In this document: positions 7,403-16,828 of the stretch, in pieces
Position numbering within the stretch: the stretch's first letter is position 1
How the letters are laid out: the number at the start of each line of letters is the position of its first letter
Assembly: GCA_030765645.1 (NCBI GenBank)
Contig: JAVCCE010000070.1
Span: forward strand, 1-64,000
Source: Candidatus Hinthialibacter antarcticus
Lineage (GTDB): Bacteria > Hinthialibacterota > Hinthialibacteria > Hinthialibacterales > Hinthialibacteraceae
Length of the DNA stretch: 64,000 bases
Reading direction: 5' to 3'
Position numbers and translations under genes: made by a program
The notes under the pieces: generated by a model
The model's database searches: none
What the model was told of the DNA's origin: nothing
What the model saw: only the letters and a program-made list of their open reading frames with translations

Positions 7403-9781
7403 TTAGCGTCGACCGCCTCGGTCTCCGCCGCCGCTGGGACGACCACCGCCGCCGCCACTGCGACCACCGCGATCTCCACCGCCGCTACGTCCACCACCAC
7501 CGCTGCGTCCGCCTCGGTCTCCACCACCGCTACGACCGCCGCCGCCGCTGGGGCGACTTCCACGGTCGCCGCCGCTTCCACCACTGGGACGATCTTCACT
7601 GCGGCCTGCATCCTGCGGGATGCGGCCTGCGTCGCGGTCGGCTTCTTTCTTGCTGAGATTGATGCGGCCAAATTCATCAATTTCGACGACTTTGACTTCA
7701 ATCTCCTCGCCTTCCGAAACAACGTCGGTGACTGACTCAACCCGGCGCGGTTCGAGTTCGGAAATATGAACCAAACCTTCCTGACCGGGCAAGACTTCGA
7801 CGAAGCAACCGAAGTTGGTGATGCGGGTGACCTTGCCTTTGTAGACGCGGCCTACTTCGACTTCTTGCGTAAGATAGTCAACCCACTCGCGCGCCTTGCG
7901 CCCGGCTTCTTCGTCGGTCGAGGCGATGATGACCTTGCCGTCGTCGTCGATGTCGATCTTGGCGCCGGTTTCGGCGATGATCTTACGGATCATCTTGCCG
8001 CTTGGCCCAATGACGTCGCGAATCTTATCAATGGCAATCATCATGGTTTGGATGCGCGGCGCAAACGAACGCAGTTCGCCTCGCGGCGCTTCCAGCGCTT
8101 CGGCCATCTTGCCGAGAATGTGCTGGCGGCCTTGCTTGGCTTGTTCAAGCGCTTTCGCCATGATATCGCGAGTGATGCCTTCGATCTTGAGGTCCATCTG
8201 GAAGGCGGTGATGCCGTTGCTGGTTCCCGTGACTTTAAAGTCCATGTCGCCGAGGTGATCTTCGACGCCGAGGATGTCAGACAACACCGCGAAGCGGCTG
8301 CCGTCGGAGATCAAACCCATCGCGATGCCCGCGACGGGCGCTTTGGTCGGGACGCCTGCATCCATCAACGCCAACGAACCGCCGCAGACGCTCGCCATTG
8401 ATGATGAACCGTTTGATTCGAGAATGTCAGAGACAATGCGAATGGTGTACGGGAATACTTCGTGGTCCGGCAGCATCGGCTCTAACGCGCGTTCGGCGAG
8501 TGCGCCGTGACCAATTTCACGACGGCCCGGGCCGCGCATCGGGCGGGTTTCACCCACGCAGAACGGTGGAAAGTTGTAGTGCAAGAAAAATTTCTTGTAG
8601 TATTCTTCCGCCAGGTTATCGACTTTTTGTTCATCTGAGACGGTGCCCAGGGTTGAGATGACTAACGCCTGGGTTTGACCGCGGGTGAACAGCGCCGAAC
8701 CGTGAGCGCGGGGAACGACCCCTGTTTCACAGGAGATGTGGCGAATTTGGTCGAGGCTGCGACCGTCGCTGCGGACGCCTTCATCCAGGATGCGGTTGCG
8801 CATGATTTCTTTTTCGAGATCATGGAAACTGCCGCCGATTTCTTTCGGCGCATTGGAGAGGCGTTCTTTGACGGCGGCCACGGCGGCTGCGTCGCCTGCG
8901 GTTTCTGCGTTTTGCACGTCGGTCGTGAGGCCGTCAATAATCGTGGCTTTGACTTCGTCGAGAATAACGCCCAGCGCGGCTTGGCGCGCGTGTTTGTCGC
9001 CCACCATGCTGGCTTCGCGGATGCGGCCTTCGGCCAATTCACGCAACCAGTTTTTGATGCCTTCGTCAGGCTGAGGCGCTTCAAATACGTATTTCTCTTT
9101 GCCGCATTTGCCGCGCAGTTCGGTAATCATTTCGCATAGGTCGCTAATGATGGATTGCGCGAGTTCAAAGGCGTCAAGCATGACCTCTTCAGGCTCTTCC
9201 TTCGCGCTGCCTTCAACCATCATGATGGCGTTTGACGACCCGGCGATTGTCAGGTTCATCGAACTGTCGGGCAGACGGTCCAGGGTGGGGTTGGCGACCA
9301 ATTCGCCGTTGATGCGTCCGATACGGACGGCGCCCAGCGGCCCCGCGAAGGGTATCTCTGAAATTTCGATCGCAGCAAACGCCGCGACCATGCCGAGAAT
9401 ATCCGGCTCGTTCTCGCCGTCATACGAAAGCACCTTGAGCAATACCTGGACTTCATTTTTGAAGCCGTCAGGAAACAAGGGGCGCATGGGACGGTCGATG
9501 CAACGTGAGGTCAGCGTTTCGCGGTCGGAGGGACGCGCTTCCCGCTTGAAAAATCCACCGGGGAAACGGCCTGCCGCATAATACGGTTCGCGGTAATCAA
9601 CGGTGAGGGGGAAGAAATCTTGACCTTCCCGGGCGTGTTGCGCCATGGTGGCGCAGGCCAATATGACGGTATCGCCATATTGGACGGTAACCGAGCCGCC
9701 AGCCTGTTTGGCCATGCGTCCGGTTTCGATCGTCAGCGTACGGCCGGCGATCTCTCTTGATACTTGTGTGACTTCAGACAT
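7403..9781 (-). CDS. pnp: Polyribonucleotide nucleotidyltransferase (PNPase)
   Basis: Phosphorolytic 3'-5' exoribonuclease, core of the RNA degradosome. Domain order: RNase PH 1, alpha-helical linker, RNase PH 2, KH (IGPSGKMIRKI, near residue 590), then S1 (VGRVYKGKVTRITNFGCFVEV). ATG at 9781 is chosen over the longer frame because AAGGGAGAC lies upstream and the protein then begins MSEVTQVSREIAG as expected. At 792 residues it is about 80 longer than the E. coli enzyme. The excess is a C-terminal tail of about 70 residues made almost only of G, R, S and D in repeated SGGGDRGGR blocks, a low-complexity RGG-type RNA-binding tail. A long structured leader separates it from rpsO. Confidence 0.97.
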   Translation of the reverse strand: MSEVTQVSREIAGRTLTIETGRMAKQAGGSVTVQYGDTVILACATMAQHAREGQDFFPLTVDYREPYYAAGRFPGGFFKREARPSDRETLTSRCIDRPMRPLFPDGFKNEVQVLLKVLSYDGENEPDILGMVAAFAAIEISEIPFAGPLGAVRIGRINGELVANPTLDRLPDSSMNLTIAGSSNAIMMVEGSAKEEPEEVMLDAFELAQSIISDLCEMITELRGKCGKEKYVFEAPQPDEGIKNWLRELAEGRIREASMVGDKHARQAALGVILDEVKATIIDGLTTDVQNAETAGDAAAVAAVKERLSNAPKEIGGSFHDLEKEIMRNRILDEGVRSDGRSLDQIRHISCETGVVPRAHGSALFTRGQTQALVISTLGTVSDEQKVDNLAEEYYKKFFLHYNFPPFCVGETRPMRGPGRREIGHGALAERALEPMLPDHEVFPYTIRIVSDILESNGSSSMASVCGGSLALMDAGVPTKAPVAGIAMGLISDGSRFAVLSDILGVEDHLGDMDFKVTGTSNGITAFQMDLKIEGITRDIMAKALEQAKQGRQHILGKMAEALEAPRGELRSFAPRIQTMMIAIDKIRDVIGPSGKMIRKIIAETGAKIDIDDDGKVIIASTDEEAGRKAREWVDYLTQEVEVGRVYKGKVTRITNFGCFVEVLPGQEGLVHISELEPRRVESVTDVVSEGEEIEVKVVEIDEFGRINLSKKEADRDAGRIPQDAGRSEDRPSGGSGGDRGSRPSGGGGRSGGGDRGGRSGGGGRSGGGDRGGRSGGGGGRPSGGGDRGGRR

Positions 9782-10027
9782 AAAAGTCTCCCTTTTAATA
9801 TCCGCTTGGCGAACGCTAGAGCGTTTGTCAAAAGCATGTGCGGAAAGCGCGCCCGTAGGGCTCAGCGATAGATGCAGTGATGAAAACTCAATCCGCACAA
9901 AATTTTAGCAACCACAATAAAAAGCGTTGAGCGCCAGTGAAAGGAAGAACTGGAATGGAAATGTCTCTGCGTTATACAGACGTGAGCGCAAATCATTGCG
10001 CGCCCCCGAATGAGGCAGGTACGGGTA

Positions 10028-10130
10028 AGACGGATGCCGACCCATCATCACCCTGACTAGGAGGTGGGAGGTTGTCGCCAACCTTCGACCTCCTAATCGG
10101 GGTGTTGAGGATACACTTCGGCCTCCGTCT
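10028..10130 (-). promoter_or_regulatory. Structured RNA region between rpsO and pnp (candidate pnp leader)
   Basis: Five nested helices can be drawn: 10028-10034 with 10124-10130 (AGACGGA/TCCGTCT), 10036-10040 with 10118-10122, 10049-10053 with 10100-10104, 10059-10065 with 10088-10094 (AGGAGGT/ACCTCCT), and 10069-10074 with 10079-10084 (AGGTTG/CAACCT). No T-run follows on either strand, so it is not a simple terminator. In E. coli, pnp is autoregulated through RNase III cleavage of a leader stem-loop; a similar role here is an inference. The rest of the 396-base gap shows no gene. Confidence 0.6.
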
Positions 10131-10177
10131 CATCTCTTCCGTCCCCGAACTCCATTTCGCCCGGCGCTGCGCAGCAA

Positions 10178-10447
10178 TTAGCGGCGTAGGCCTAAGCGGT
10201 CAATCAATTCGCGATAGCGATTCACTTGATTTAGTTTTAAATAGTCCAACAAACGGCGACGACGGCTAACCATTTTGATCAAACCGCGACGCGAGTGGTG
10301 GTCTTTTTTATGCATCTTAAAATGCTCAGTCAGGTTCTTGATTTTTTCAGTCAAAATGGCAATTTGAACTTCGGCTGAGCCTGTGTCGGTGTCATGCACT
10401 TTGTAATCGGTAATCAGTTCTTTCTTTTTGACAATGGTGATAGACAA
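10178..10447 (-). CDS. rpsO: 30S ribosomal protein S15
   Basis: Standard 89-residue uS15: [30 protein letters not shown] and the C-terminal RRRLLDYLK segment that binds the 16S rRNA central domain. The start codon is TTG, supported by the strong ribosome-binding site GGAGGTGAG. It follows truB by 28 bases in the minus-strand cluster, the common truB-rpsO-pnp order. In E. coli S15 represses its own translation; no homologous site was traced here. Confidence 0.97.
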   Translation of the reverse strand: MSITIVKKKELITDYKVHDTDTGSAEVQIAILTEKIKNLTEHFKMHKKDHHSRRGLIKMVSRRRRLLDYLKLNQVNRYRELIDRLGLRR

Positions 10448-10475
10448 AGTCTCACCTCCTCTATGATTCTACACG

Positions 10476-11426
10476 TTAAGCCGTGTGAAAAACTTTCACC
10501 GGTTTAATTACACGTAAATTTCCAGCCAGCGAGTCGAGCTGGTCAGAAGCCATCAAGGCCTCGCCCACGCCAATCAAGGCGCCGTCGCGGCTGGTGACGC
10601 GAATAAACGCGCCGCTGGTAAAATCGCCGATGCGCCGGGTGATGGCGCCTCCCGCCAGAGACCGTCCGCAAAACATTGAGGTTTTGCCTTCCGTCCCGAC
10701 CATGACCGAAGGCATCGAGTCGAGCGCCTGGTTCAGGTCAAACAATTTGGCGGCTACATCATCGGGCGTACGCAGATCGGCCAGATCGACGGATTGGTCA
10801 ATGTGAAAGCGTCCACATCGCACCCGCGACAATCCGGCCATCACGGCCCCGCTATTCATGGCTTCGCCGATATCGTGGCAAAGCGTACGTATATACGTCC
10901 CCTTGCTGCATGTAACCAGAAAGTGGACGTATGGCGGCTGAATATCCGTTAATTCTAATTTATGAATGGTAATCTTACAAGGATCACGCTTGACCTCAAC
11001 CCCTTGACGCGCCAGTTCATAGAGGCGCTTGCCTTTATGGTGTTTGGCTGAAATCATGGGAGGCGTCTGCATGATTTCTCCCGTGAACTGGAGGAGGGTT
11101 TTCTCGACGTTTTCCCGGGAAAGATCAGGCATCGGGCGTTCTTCAATGACTTCGCCGGTGCGGTCTTGGCTGTCGGTGATGAGGCCCAGTTCCATCTTGA
11201 CGTCATATTCTTTATCTTGGGCGATTAAAAATTGTTGAATTTTTGTCGCGCGTCCAACGCAAATCGGCAAAACGCCGGTCGCCATCGGATCGAGCGTCCC
11301 TGTATGTCCAACTTGTTTAATTTTTGCGGCGCGGCGTATGCGGTCGACCACGTCATGCGAGGTCATGCCGCTGGGTTTGTTCACGTTTAATACGCCGACG
11401 ATTGTTGTGTTCTTATTCAATTTCAT
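10476..11426 (-). CDS. truB: tRNA pseudouridine(55) synthase
   Basis: Converts U55 of the tRNA T-loop to pseudouridine. The catalytic motif GHTGTLDPMATGVLP with the active aspartate is present, and the N-terminal GVLNVNKPSGMTSHD is typical. ATG at 11426 fits the family start and has GAGGACG just upstream; the frame extends 28 residues further, but that part is not conserved-looking. The start overlaps the end of rbfA by 14 bases, so translation is probably coupled. The C-terminal part (about residues 245-310) looks like the PUA-type domain, ending RVIKPVKVF. Confidence 0.95.
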   Translation of the reverse strand: MKLNKNTTIVGVLNVNKPSGMTSHDVVDRIRRAAKIKQVGHTGTLDPMATGVLPICVGRATKIQQFLIAQDKEYDVKMELGLITDSQDRTGEVIEERPMPDLSRENVEKTLLQFTGEIMQTPPMISAKHHKGKRLYELARQGVEVKRDPCKITIHKLELTDIQPPYVHFLVTCSKGTYIRTLCHDIGEAMNSGAVMAGLSRVRCGRFHIDQSVDLADLRTPDDVAAKLFDLNQALDSMPSVMVGTEGKTSMFCGRSLAGGAITRRIGDFTSGAFIRVTSRDGALIGVGEALMASDQLDSLAGNLRVIKPVKVFHTA

Positions 11427-11796
11427 CGTCCTCGTTATCATCTTCCGGCGGGATGTCCAGATGATGGAGATGTTGAAAAATTCGCTCGGCTTTGTCGAGC
11501 GAGTCGTCATAGCGGAACGATAAATTTGGAATCGTTCTCAAATGAAGCCGCCCGAAGAGAATGCGGCGAATGTATCCAGAGGCGCGTTGCGCTGATTCGA
11601 GCGCCTGCTCGTGATCGGCGTCGCGGTGCACGGCGATAAATACGACAGCGTTACTCAAATCTCTGGATGCGCGCACTTCGGTGACGGTTAGGCCGCGTAA
11701 AATTTCATCCTGCATCTCAGTGAGAAGAACCGAGGCGATTTCTTCGCGCAATTGGCGGTTGATCTGATGGATGCGGTAAGTCTTTTTTTGGGTCAT
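11413..11796 (-). CDS. rbfA: 30S ribosome-binding factor A
   Basis: Small KH-fold factor of 127 residues needed for late 30S maturation and cold growth. It opens with KTYRIHQINRQLREEIASVL, followed by VTEVRASRDLSNAVVFIAV and SGYIRRILFGRLHLRTIP, all typical for the family. An acidic tail (PPEDDNEDDEIE) extends the C-terminus. It starts 13 bases after the DUF503 gene and overlaps truB, as in many nusA operons. Confidence 0.95.
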   Translation of the reverse strand: MTQKKTYRIHQINRQLREEIASVLLTEMQDEILRGLTVTEVRASRDLSNAVVFIAVHRDADHEQALESAQRASGYIRRILFGRLHLRTIPNLSFRYDDSLDKAERIFQHLHHLDIPPEDDNEDDEIE

Positions 11797-11809
11797 AGTG
11801 GTTTTTATT

Positions 11810-12091
11810 CTAATAATACTCAGTCCAGGATTCGGCGTGAGCGATTTCTGGACGGCTTTCGATCAAGTTGATGATCGTTTCAAAATCTCTTTCGATCACG
11901 GCTTGTTGCGATGCGACTGCGGCAAAAGCCAGCGTACAGGAGCGCCAGGTTTGGTGGCCCTCCGTTTCAGCGACCGAGACGTTATAGCGATTGCGGATTC
12001 GGTCTTTGAGACTGCGCACAACATGGCGCTTGTCTTTGAGAGACCCGGATTCCGGCAGGCGAAAAGAGACTTCGAGCACTCCGATGACCAT
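11810..12091 (-). CDS. DUF503 family protein (YlxP-like)
   Basis: Protein of 93 residues with the family start MVIGVLEVSFRLPESGSLKDKR, followed by SLKDRIRNRYNVSVAETEG. In Gram-positive and many other bacteria this gene sits between infB and rbfA, as here. Its biochemical role is not firmly known; position and size suggest an accessory of ribosome assembly or translation. It lies 33 bases after infB. Confidence 0.93.
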   Translation of the reverse strand: MVIGVLEVSFRLPESGSLKDKRHVVRSLKDRIRNRYNVSVAETEGHQTWRSCTLAFAAVASQQAVIERDFETIINLIESRPEIAHAESWTEYY

Positions 12092-12124
12092 GGCTGGCTT
12101 CGGCCTAACAAGGCCCTGCGTAAT

Positions 12125-14692
12125 TTACAACGTCGCCGCCACCTCTTCGACCTGGTAACATTCTACCACGTCGCCTACGCGAACGTCGTTAAAGCGTTCA
12201 AAGCCGACTCCACACTCCATGCCGAATTTCACTTCGCGGGCGTCTTCTTTAAAGCGCTTGAGCGACGTGAGTTTGCCTTCATGAACAATGACAGAGTCGC
12301 GCAGCAACCGACAGCGGGCGTTGCGTTGCAACAGGCCTTCTTGCACATACGAACCCGCGATTGAAAGGCCTTTCGACAGGCGGAAGACTTCGCGAATTTC
12401 TCCGCGTCCCATGATTTTCTCGACGAAGGTCTTGTCGAGCATACCCGTCATGGCTTTGCGTATATCGTCTACGACTTCGTAAATGACGCGATAGGTGTTG
12501 ATGTCTACGTGTTCTGATTTGGCCAGGTCGCGCACATTGGGGTGCGGCTGAACATTAAAGCCAATAATGATGGCGTTTGACGCTGAGGCCAGCATGATGT
12601 CCGATTCGGATATGGCGCCCACGCCGTTGTGAAGAATTTCGACGCGCACTTTGTCGCTTTCGATCTTCATTAAGCTGTCGCACAGGGCGTCGACGGAACC
12701 GTGCACGTCGCCTTTAACGATGACGCGCAGGTCTTTAACTTCACCGGATTGAATTTGCAGGTGCAGGTCTTCCAGCGTGACTTTATGCTGCTGGCGTAAT
12801 TCGCGCTCGCGCTGAATTTGCATCAAACGGGCGCTGATTTGTTTCGCTTGCGAGTCGTCAGACACGACCTGGAACGGGTCGCCCGCGCTGGGGACTTTCT
12901 CAAGGCCGAGAATTTCAACCGGCATCGAAGGCCCGGCCGATTCAATCGGCTCGCCCTTGTCATTCATCATGGCGCGCACGCGGCCTGAATAGACGCCCGA
13001 AACAAATGGATCGCCTACGCGGATGGTGCCTTGCTGAATCAATAGCGTGGCAACTGCGCCGCGTCCCTGCTCAAGTCGGCCTTCGACGATGGCGCCGCGT
13101 CCACGGCATTCGGGATCGGCTTTGAGTTCCATCATTTCAGATTGCAGAATTATGCTGTCCAGTAAATCATTAACGCCTTCGCCGGTAATGGCTGAGATGG
13201 GCGCTACGATAGCGTCGCCGCCCCAGTCTTCTGCGAGCAGGCCTTTTTCGGATAATTGTTTTTTGACGCGATCCAAGTTGGCGTTTTCAAGATCAATTTT
13301 GTTGATTGCGACAATGATCGGAACGCCCGCCGCCTTGGCGTGGTGAAGCGCTTCGATGGTCTGCGGCATGACGCCTTCCACCGCAGAGACCACCAGGATA
13401 ACGATGTCGGTCACCATGGCGCCGCGGGCGCGCATCGCGGTAAACGCAGCGTGACCGGGGGTGTCGAGAAAGACCACTTCGCCCGCTTTGGTTTGGACAT
13501 GGTATGCGCCGATGTGCTGAGTGATGCCGCCTGCTTCTTGCGAAACCACGTCGGTTTTGCGCACGGCGTCGAGTAATTTCGTCTTGCCGTGGTCAACGTG
13601 GCCCATGATGGTAACGACTGGCGGACGTTTGACGCGCCGTTCTTCGACCACGTCGTTTTCCCACATTTGGCTGAAGACGTCGATGCCGGACAGGTCAACT
13701 TTTTCGACTTCAAAGCCGTATTCTTCGGCGATGATTTGAATCGTGTCTTCATCCAGGCGCTGGTTGATGGCTGCCATCACGCCCAGCGAAATCAGTTTTC
13801 CAATCAGTTCGTTGGCGTCGATGCTGAGTCCGTTGGCGATATCGGCCAGGGTGGTCGCTTCGTGCACTTTGAGGACCGTCAGGTCTCTCTGCCGACGTTG
13901 CTCGTCCGCCGCGATTTGATTTTCAAGGCGTTCGCGTTTTTCACGCTTCCAGGCGCGCTTGCCCCGGCTGGTGCGGCCGGTTGGCTGTTGTTGGCGGCGC
14001 TGAGGGCGCTGAGGGCGACGGCCCCCTTGGTCTTTCTTTGGCTCTGACGCCTCGCTGGCTTTTTTCTGTTTTTGTTTGAGTTTTTGAATTTCCCTACGAA
14101 TGACCTCTTCCGGGTCAGTGGGCGTCTTGGACTCAACGTCAGCGGCAGGCACTGGCGACTTATCTTCGACAATTTCTTCGCCGGTGATTTCGGGCGCTTC
14201 AATAATGATTTCTGGTTCAGCGCCAGGTTTAAGTTTGGGTTCGAGAGCGATTGTTTTCAGTTTTTGTTTTTTCTCAGCGGGGTGTTTTTTCTTCTTGGCT
14301 GATTTTTTATGGTCTTTTTTCGTAAAATCTCTTTGCGGCGTAATCGGCGTCGTTTGCGCTGCTTGTCCGGCCGGCGCAGTTTGAGCGGAACCGGCTTCGA
14401 CAGGAGGCGCTAGTGACGGCTCAATGCCGTCATCCTCGTCCTCTTCCTCAGGCTTTTCATCTTCGGGTTTCCAGCCTTTGGGACGCCGAATGCGCGCAAA
14501 CCGGTTATTGTCTTTTTGCGTTTCTTCTTTTTTGGGCTCTGAGGTTTTCCCGAAATGTTGCAACAAGAGTTCCATGGTCCCATCATCAAGCGAGGAACTA
14601 TGGCTTCGCCCCGGCATCCCGATGGTTTCGAGATATTCCAGGATGTCCTTGTTGTCGATGCCGAATTTCCGGGCGATCTGGTTGATCCTCAT
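12125..14692 (-). CDS. infB: Translation initiation factor IF-2
   Basis: GTPase that brings fMet-tRNA to the 30S subunit and promotes subunit joining. Protein of 855 residues. The N-terminal IF2N helix motif ([21 protein letters not shown]) is followed by a charged low-complexity linker rich in K, E, P and Q up to about residue 265. A second IF2N module follows. The G domain has GHVDHGKT (near 365), DTPGHAAF and NKIDL. EF-Tu-like domain 2 and the C-terminal fMet-tRNA-binding domain ([16 protein letters not shown], then [15 protein letters not shown]) are complete. It starts 41 bases after nusA in the same operon. Confidence 0.97.
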   Translation of the reverse strand: MRINQIARKFGIDNKDILEYLETIGMPGRSHSSSLDDGTMELLLQHFGKTSEPKKEETQKDNNRFARIRRPKGWKPEDEKPEEEDEDDGIEPSLAPPVEAGSAQTAPAGQAAQTTPITPQRDFTKKDHKKSAKKKKHPAEKKQKLKTIALEPKLKPGAEPEIIIEAPEITGEEIVEDKSPVPAADVESKTPTDPEEVIRREIQKLKQKQKKASEASEPKKDQGGRRPQRPQRRQQQPTGRTSRGKRAWKREKRERLENQIAADEQRRQRDLTVLKVHEATTLADIANGLSIDANELIGKLISLGVMAAINQRLDEDTIQIIAEEYGFEVEKVDLSGIDVFSQMWENDVVEERRVKRPPVVTIMGHVDHGKTKLLDAVRKTDVVSQEAGGITQHIGAYHVQTKAGEVVFLDTPGHAAFTAMRARGAMVTDIVILVVSAVEGVMPQTIEALHHAKAAGVPIIVAINKIDLENANLDRVKKQLSEKGLLAEDWGGDAIVAPISAITGEGVNDLLDSIILQSEMMELKADPECRGRGAIVEGRLEQGRGAVATLLIQQGTIRVGDPFVSGVYSGRVRAMMNDKGEPIESAGPSMPVEILGLEKVPSAGDPFQVVSDDSQAKQISARLMQIQRERELRQQHKVTLEDLHLQIQSGEVKDLRVIVKGDVHGSVDALCDSLMKIESDKVRVEILHNGVGAISESDIMLASASNAIIIGFNVQPHPNVRDLAKSEHVDINTYRVIYEVVDDIRKAMTGMLDKTFVEKIMGRGEIREVFRLSKGLSIAGSYVQEGLLQRNARCRLLRDSVIVHEGKLTSLKRFKEDAREVKFGMECGVGFERFNDVRVGDVVECYQVEEVAATL

Positions 14693-14733
14693 AAGCGCTC
14701 CTTCCCCAGAGGGGAGAATTAAATTCGTTCTTG

Positions 14734-16146
14734 CTACGCAACTGGAGTTTCTTCTTCTGCTTCTGCTTGTGCGTCTTTGGCGTCGCTCTCATCTTCGGGC
14801 GTTTCGCCTTCTCCAGATTCGTCTTCGTCTTCATCCGCGTCTTCATCCACAAGATCAGGCGAGGCGTCGCTGTCGTCTTTGTCATCGCTTTTTACTTCGA
14901 TGGGTTTGCCGATCAAGTCGCGGGCTTCTTGCAGTATGGTCTCGGCGAGTTCTTCGTCGATGCCGTCGATGTCAGTCAGTTTTTCTAGCCCGGCGCTGAG
15001 AATGTCGCGACGGCTGATGATGCCTTTAACCAGCAACGCATCAATCAATTTGCTTTGCTCAATCAGCGCTGGAATCGAAGCCAGTTCTTTTTTGGCTTGC
15101 AGTTCACGCGCATTGAGTTGCGACTCGGTAATGATGTCGATTTCGCACTTGGTTAATTGGGAGGCCAATTTTGCGTTCAAACCGTTTTTGCCGATCGACA
15201 GGGCGAGTTCGTCGTCTTGAACGACTAACAATGCGCGGTTGTTTTCATTGTCGAGTTCGACGCTTTCAATATTCGCGGGTTTCATTGCGTTGGCGACGAA
15301 GCGTTGTCTGTCGTCGCTATATTCAATGATATCAATGCGTTCGCCGCGTAGTTCTTGCACCACCATCTGTACGCGGGAGCCTTTCATACCAACGCAGGCG
15401 CCGACCGGGTCGACGTCGCTGTCAGAAGAAAGCACCGCAATTTTGGTGCGCTTGCCTGGTTCGCGCGCAATCAGGCGGATCGAAACGATGCCGTCTTTGA
15501 TCTCGGCGACTTCCTGCTCGAATAGTTTTAGTACCAGTTCAGCCGAATTACGCGACAGGATGATCTGGGCGTCTTTGGATGATTTGCGGATATCGGCAAT
15601 GACGGCTTTGATGCGGTCGCCAAAGCGGTAGCGTTCGCCTTGCGGCTGTTCGCGGTTGGGCAATACGGCTTCCGCGTTGCCAAGATCGACGATCACGTTG
15701 CCTTTTTCGTATCGTTGAACCGTTCCCACCACCAAGTCGCCGGTGCGGTTTTTGTATTTATCAAAGATGATTTCGCGTTCTGCTTCGCGGATGCGTTGTG
15801 TAATGACTTGTTTGGCGCTTTGCGCCGCGATGCGGCCAAAGTCTTCGGGGGTGACGTCGATGACGAGAAATTCGCCTACCGAAACATCGTCAACGTATTT
15901 ACGGGCTTCTTCCAGTAAAATTTCGGTGAATTCGTCTTCGAGTTCTTCGACGACTTCCATGTTGGCGTAAATACGAAACTCGCCGCTTTCGCGGTCGAGT
16001 TCGGCTTCGACGACTTCAACATCGTCAGGAAGCATTTTTTTTGAAGCGGAAATCAGCGCAGCTTCAAGCGCGTCCTGGAGCGTTTGTACGGGGATGTTTC
16101 GCTCTAGGCTAATCCGTGTAATTATGTCCAACACTTCTTTAGACAT
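14734..16146 (-). CDS. nusA: Transcription termination/antitermination factor NusA
   Basis: Binds RNA polymerase and nascent RNA to control pausing, termination and antitermination. Domain order: N-terminal polymerase-binding domain (to about 125), S1 (GDLVVGTVQRYEKGNVIVDLG), KH1 (CVGMKGSRVQMVVQELRGERIDI), KH2 (SIGKNGLNAKLASQLT), then a helix-hairpin-helix segment (LTDIDGIDEELAETILQEA). The protein ends in an acidic tail of about 50 residues. It is the first gene of the cluster; the usual upstream rimP (ylxS) is absent. A consensus-like promoter lies 65 bases upstream. Confidence 0.96.
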   Translation of the reverse strand: MSKEVLDIITRISLERNIPVQTLQDALEAALISASKKMLPDDVEVVEAELDRESGEFRIYANMEVVEELEDEFTEILLEEARKYVDDVSVGEFLVIDVTPEDFGRIAAQSAKQVITQRIREAEREIIFDKYKNRTGDLVVGTVQRYEKGNVIVDLGNAEAVLPNREQPQGERYRFGDRIKAVIADIRKSSKDAQIILSRNSAELVLKLFEQEVAEIKDGIVSIRLIAREPGKRTKIAVLSSDSDVDPVGACVGMKGSRVQMVVQELRGERIDIIEYSDDRQRFVANAMKPANIESVELDNENNRALLVVQDDELALSIGKNGLNAKLASQLTKCEIDIITESQLNARELQAKKELASIPALIEQSKLIDALLVKGIISRRDILSAGLEKLTDIDGIDEELAETILQEARDLIGKPIEVKSDDKDDSDASPDLVDEDADEDEDESGEGETPEDESDAKDAQAEAEEETPVA

Positions 16147-16210
16147 GCGTTCGGCTCCAGAAGGAATCGGCGCGTAACCGTCCTCTACCTTTTCGAAAAT
16201 ACCTCAAACC

Positions 16211-16239
16211 TAAATAGGAGAAATGCTTACGATTGGCAA
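16211..16239 (-). promoter_or_regulatory. Sigma-70 type promoter for the nusA operon
   Basis: On the minus strand, -35 TTGCCA and -10 TATTTA are separated by 17 bases. The expected start is near 16204, giving a leader of about 58 bases before nusA. It lies directly downstream of the pseudopilin terminator, so nusA probably begins a new transcript. Confidence 0.6.
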
Positions 16240-16252
16240 GATCAAGTTACGC

Positions 16253-16283
16253 AAAAAAGGCGGGACAGACGTCCCACCTTTCG
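16253..16283 (-). terminator. Intrinsic terminator upstream of nusA
   Basis: On the minus strand, AAAGG-T-GGGAC pairs with GTCCC-G-CCTTT around a GTCT-centred loop and is followed by T residues. It would end transcripts arriving from the pseudopilin gene at 16829-17467. Confidence 0.8.
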
Positions 16284-16576
16284 AGTTCGTAGTATAGCAG
16301 GCTCGCGTCTGAATACAACTGGCGTCAATCTTATTGCGTCGAATGAATCCGCTTGGCTCCATTTAAAAAACGAAAATGGTCGGTCCTATCCATCTGCAAT
16401 CGAAGATAAAAACCAATGAACGTGGCATGGATTATTGCGCTCAATGGCTAGGTGAATTTATCACTGACACGCCGATTCACTTCATCCCAGCCAATAACCC
16501 CTACTGTGCGCCGTAAAAAATCATGTATCGTAAAGGATAAAAATTATCTCATAATACTAGATATTTCACTTCGTGT

Positions 16577-16754
16577 GGCATGGGTACAACTCTGCTCGCT
16601 TCGGTGCGGGCTTTCAGGCCCTTATGCACAGGCGCTCCCAGAGTTGCACCCATGCCCGCCGGATTGGATTGTCATTTTTTGATATGCCGGAGCCCGTTTC
16701 TGAATCAAAAAAATGGCCATCCATCAAGGTAGGCGCTCACTTACCGGATGAACC
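16577..16754 (+). repeat. Element A copy 3 (hairpin plus right arm)
   Basis: The hairpin 16577-16656 has the A-T outer pair (GGCATGGG/CCCATGCC) and inner stem CAACTCTG/CAGAGTTG. The conserved right arm runs to TACCGGATGAACC at 16742-16754. No left terminal repeat is recognisable. The bases after the right end (TAAAAAACGAAAATGGTCGG) also occur near 16363-16382, forming a diverged direct repeat of about 50 bases. Otherwise the 16284-16828 gap holds nothing I can name. Confidence 0.8.
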
Positions 16755-16828
16755 TAAAAAACGAAAATGGTCGGTCGCCCGCGCCTGAAATCGAGACAGA
16801 AAACCCGGGGCGCGGGCTTGGTTTTCTC

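Noticed and set aside
7766-8401. Long open frame on the + strand opposite pnp
   Set aside because: It is antisense to the conserved pnp coding region. Its composition mirrors pnp codons and no ribosome-binding site or family motif is seen.
14424-14999. 191-codon frame spanning the infB/nusA junction on the + strand
   Set aside because: It is antisense to two well-conserved genes, and its serine/arginine-rich sequence is the shadow of acidic codons.
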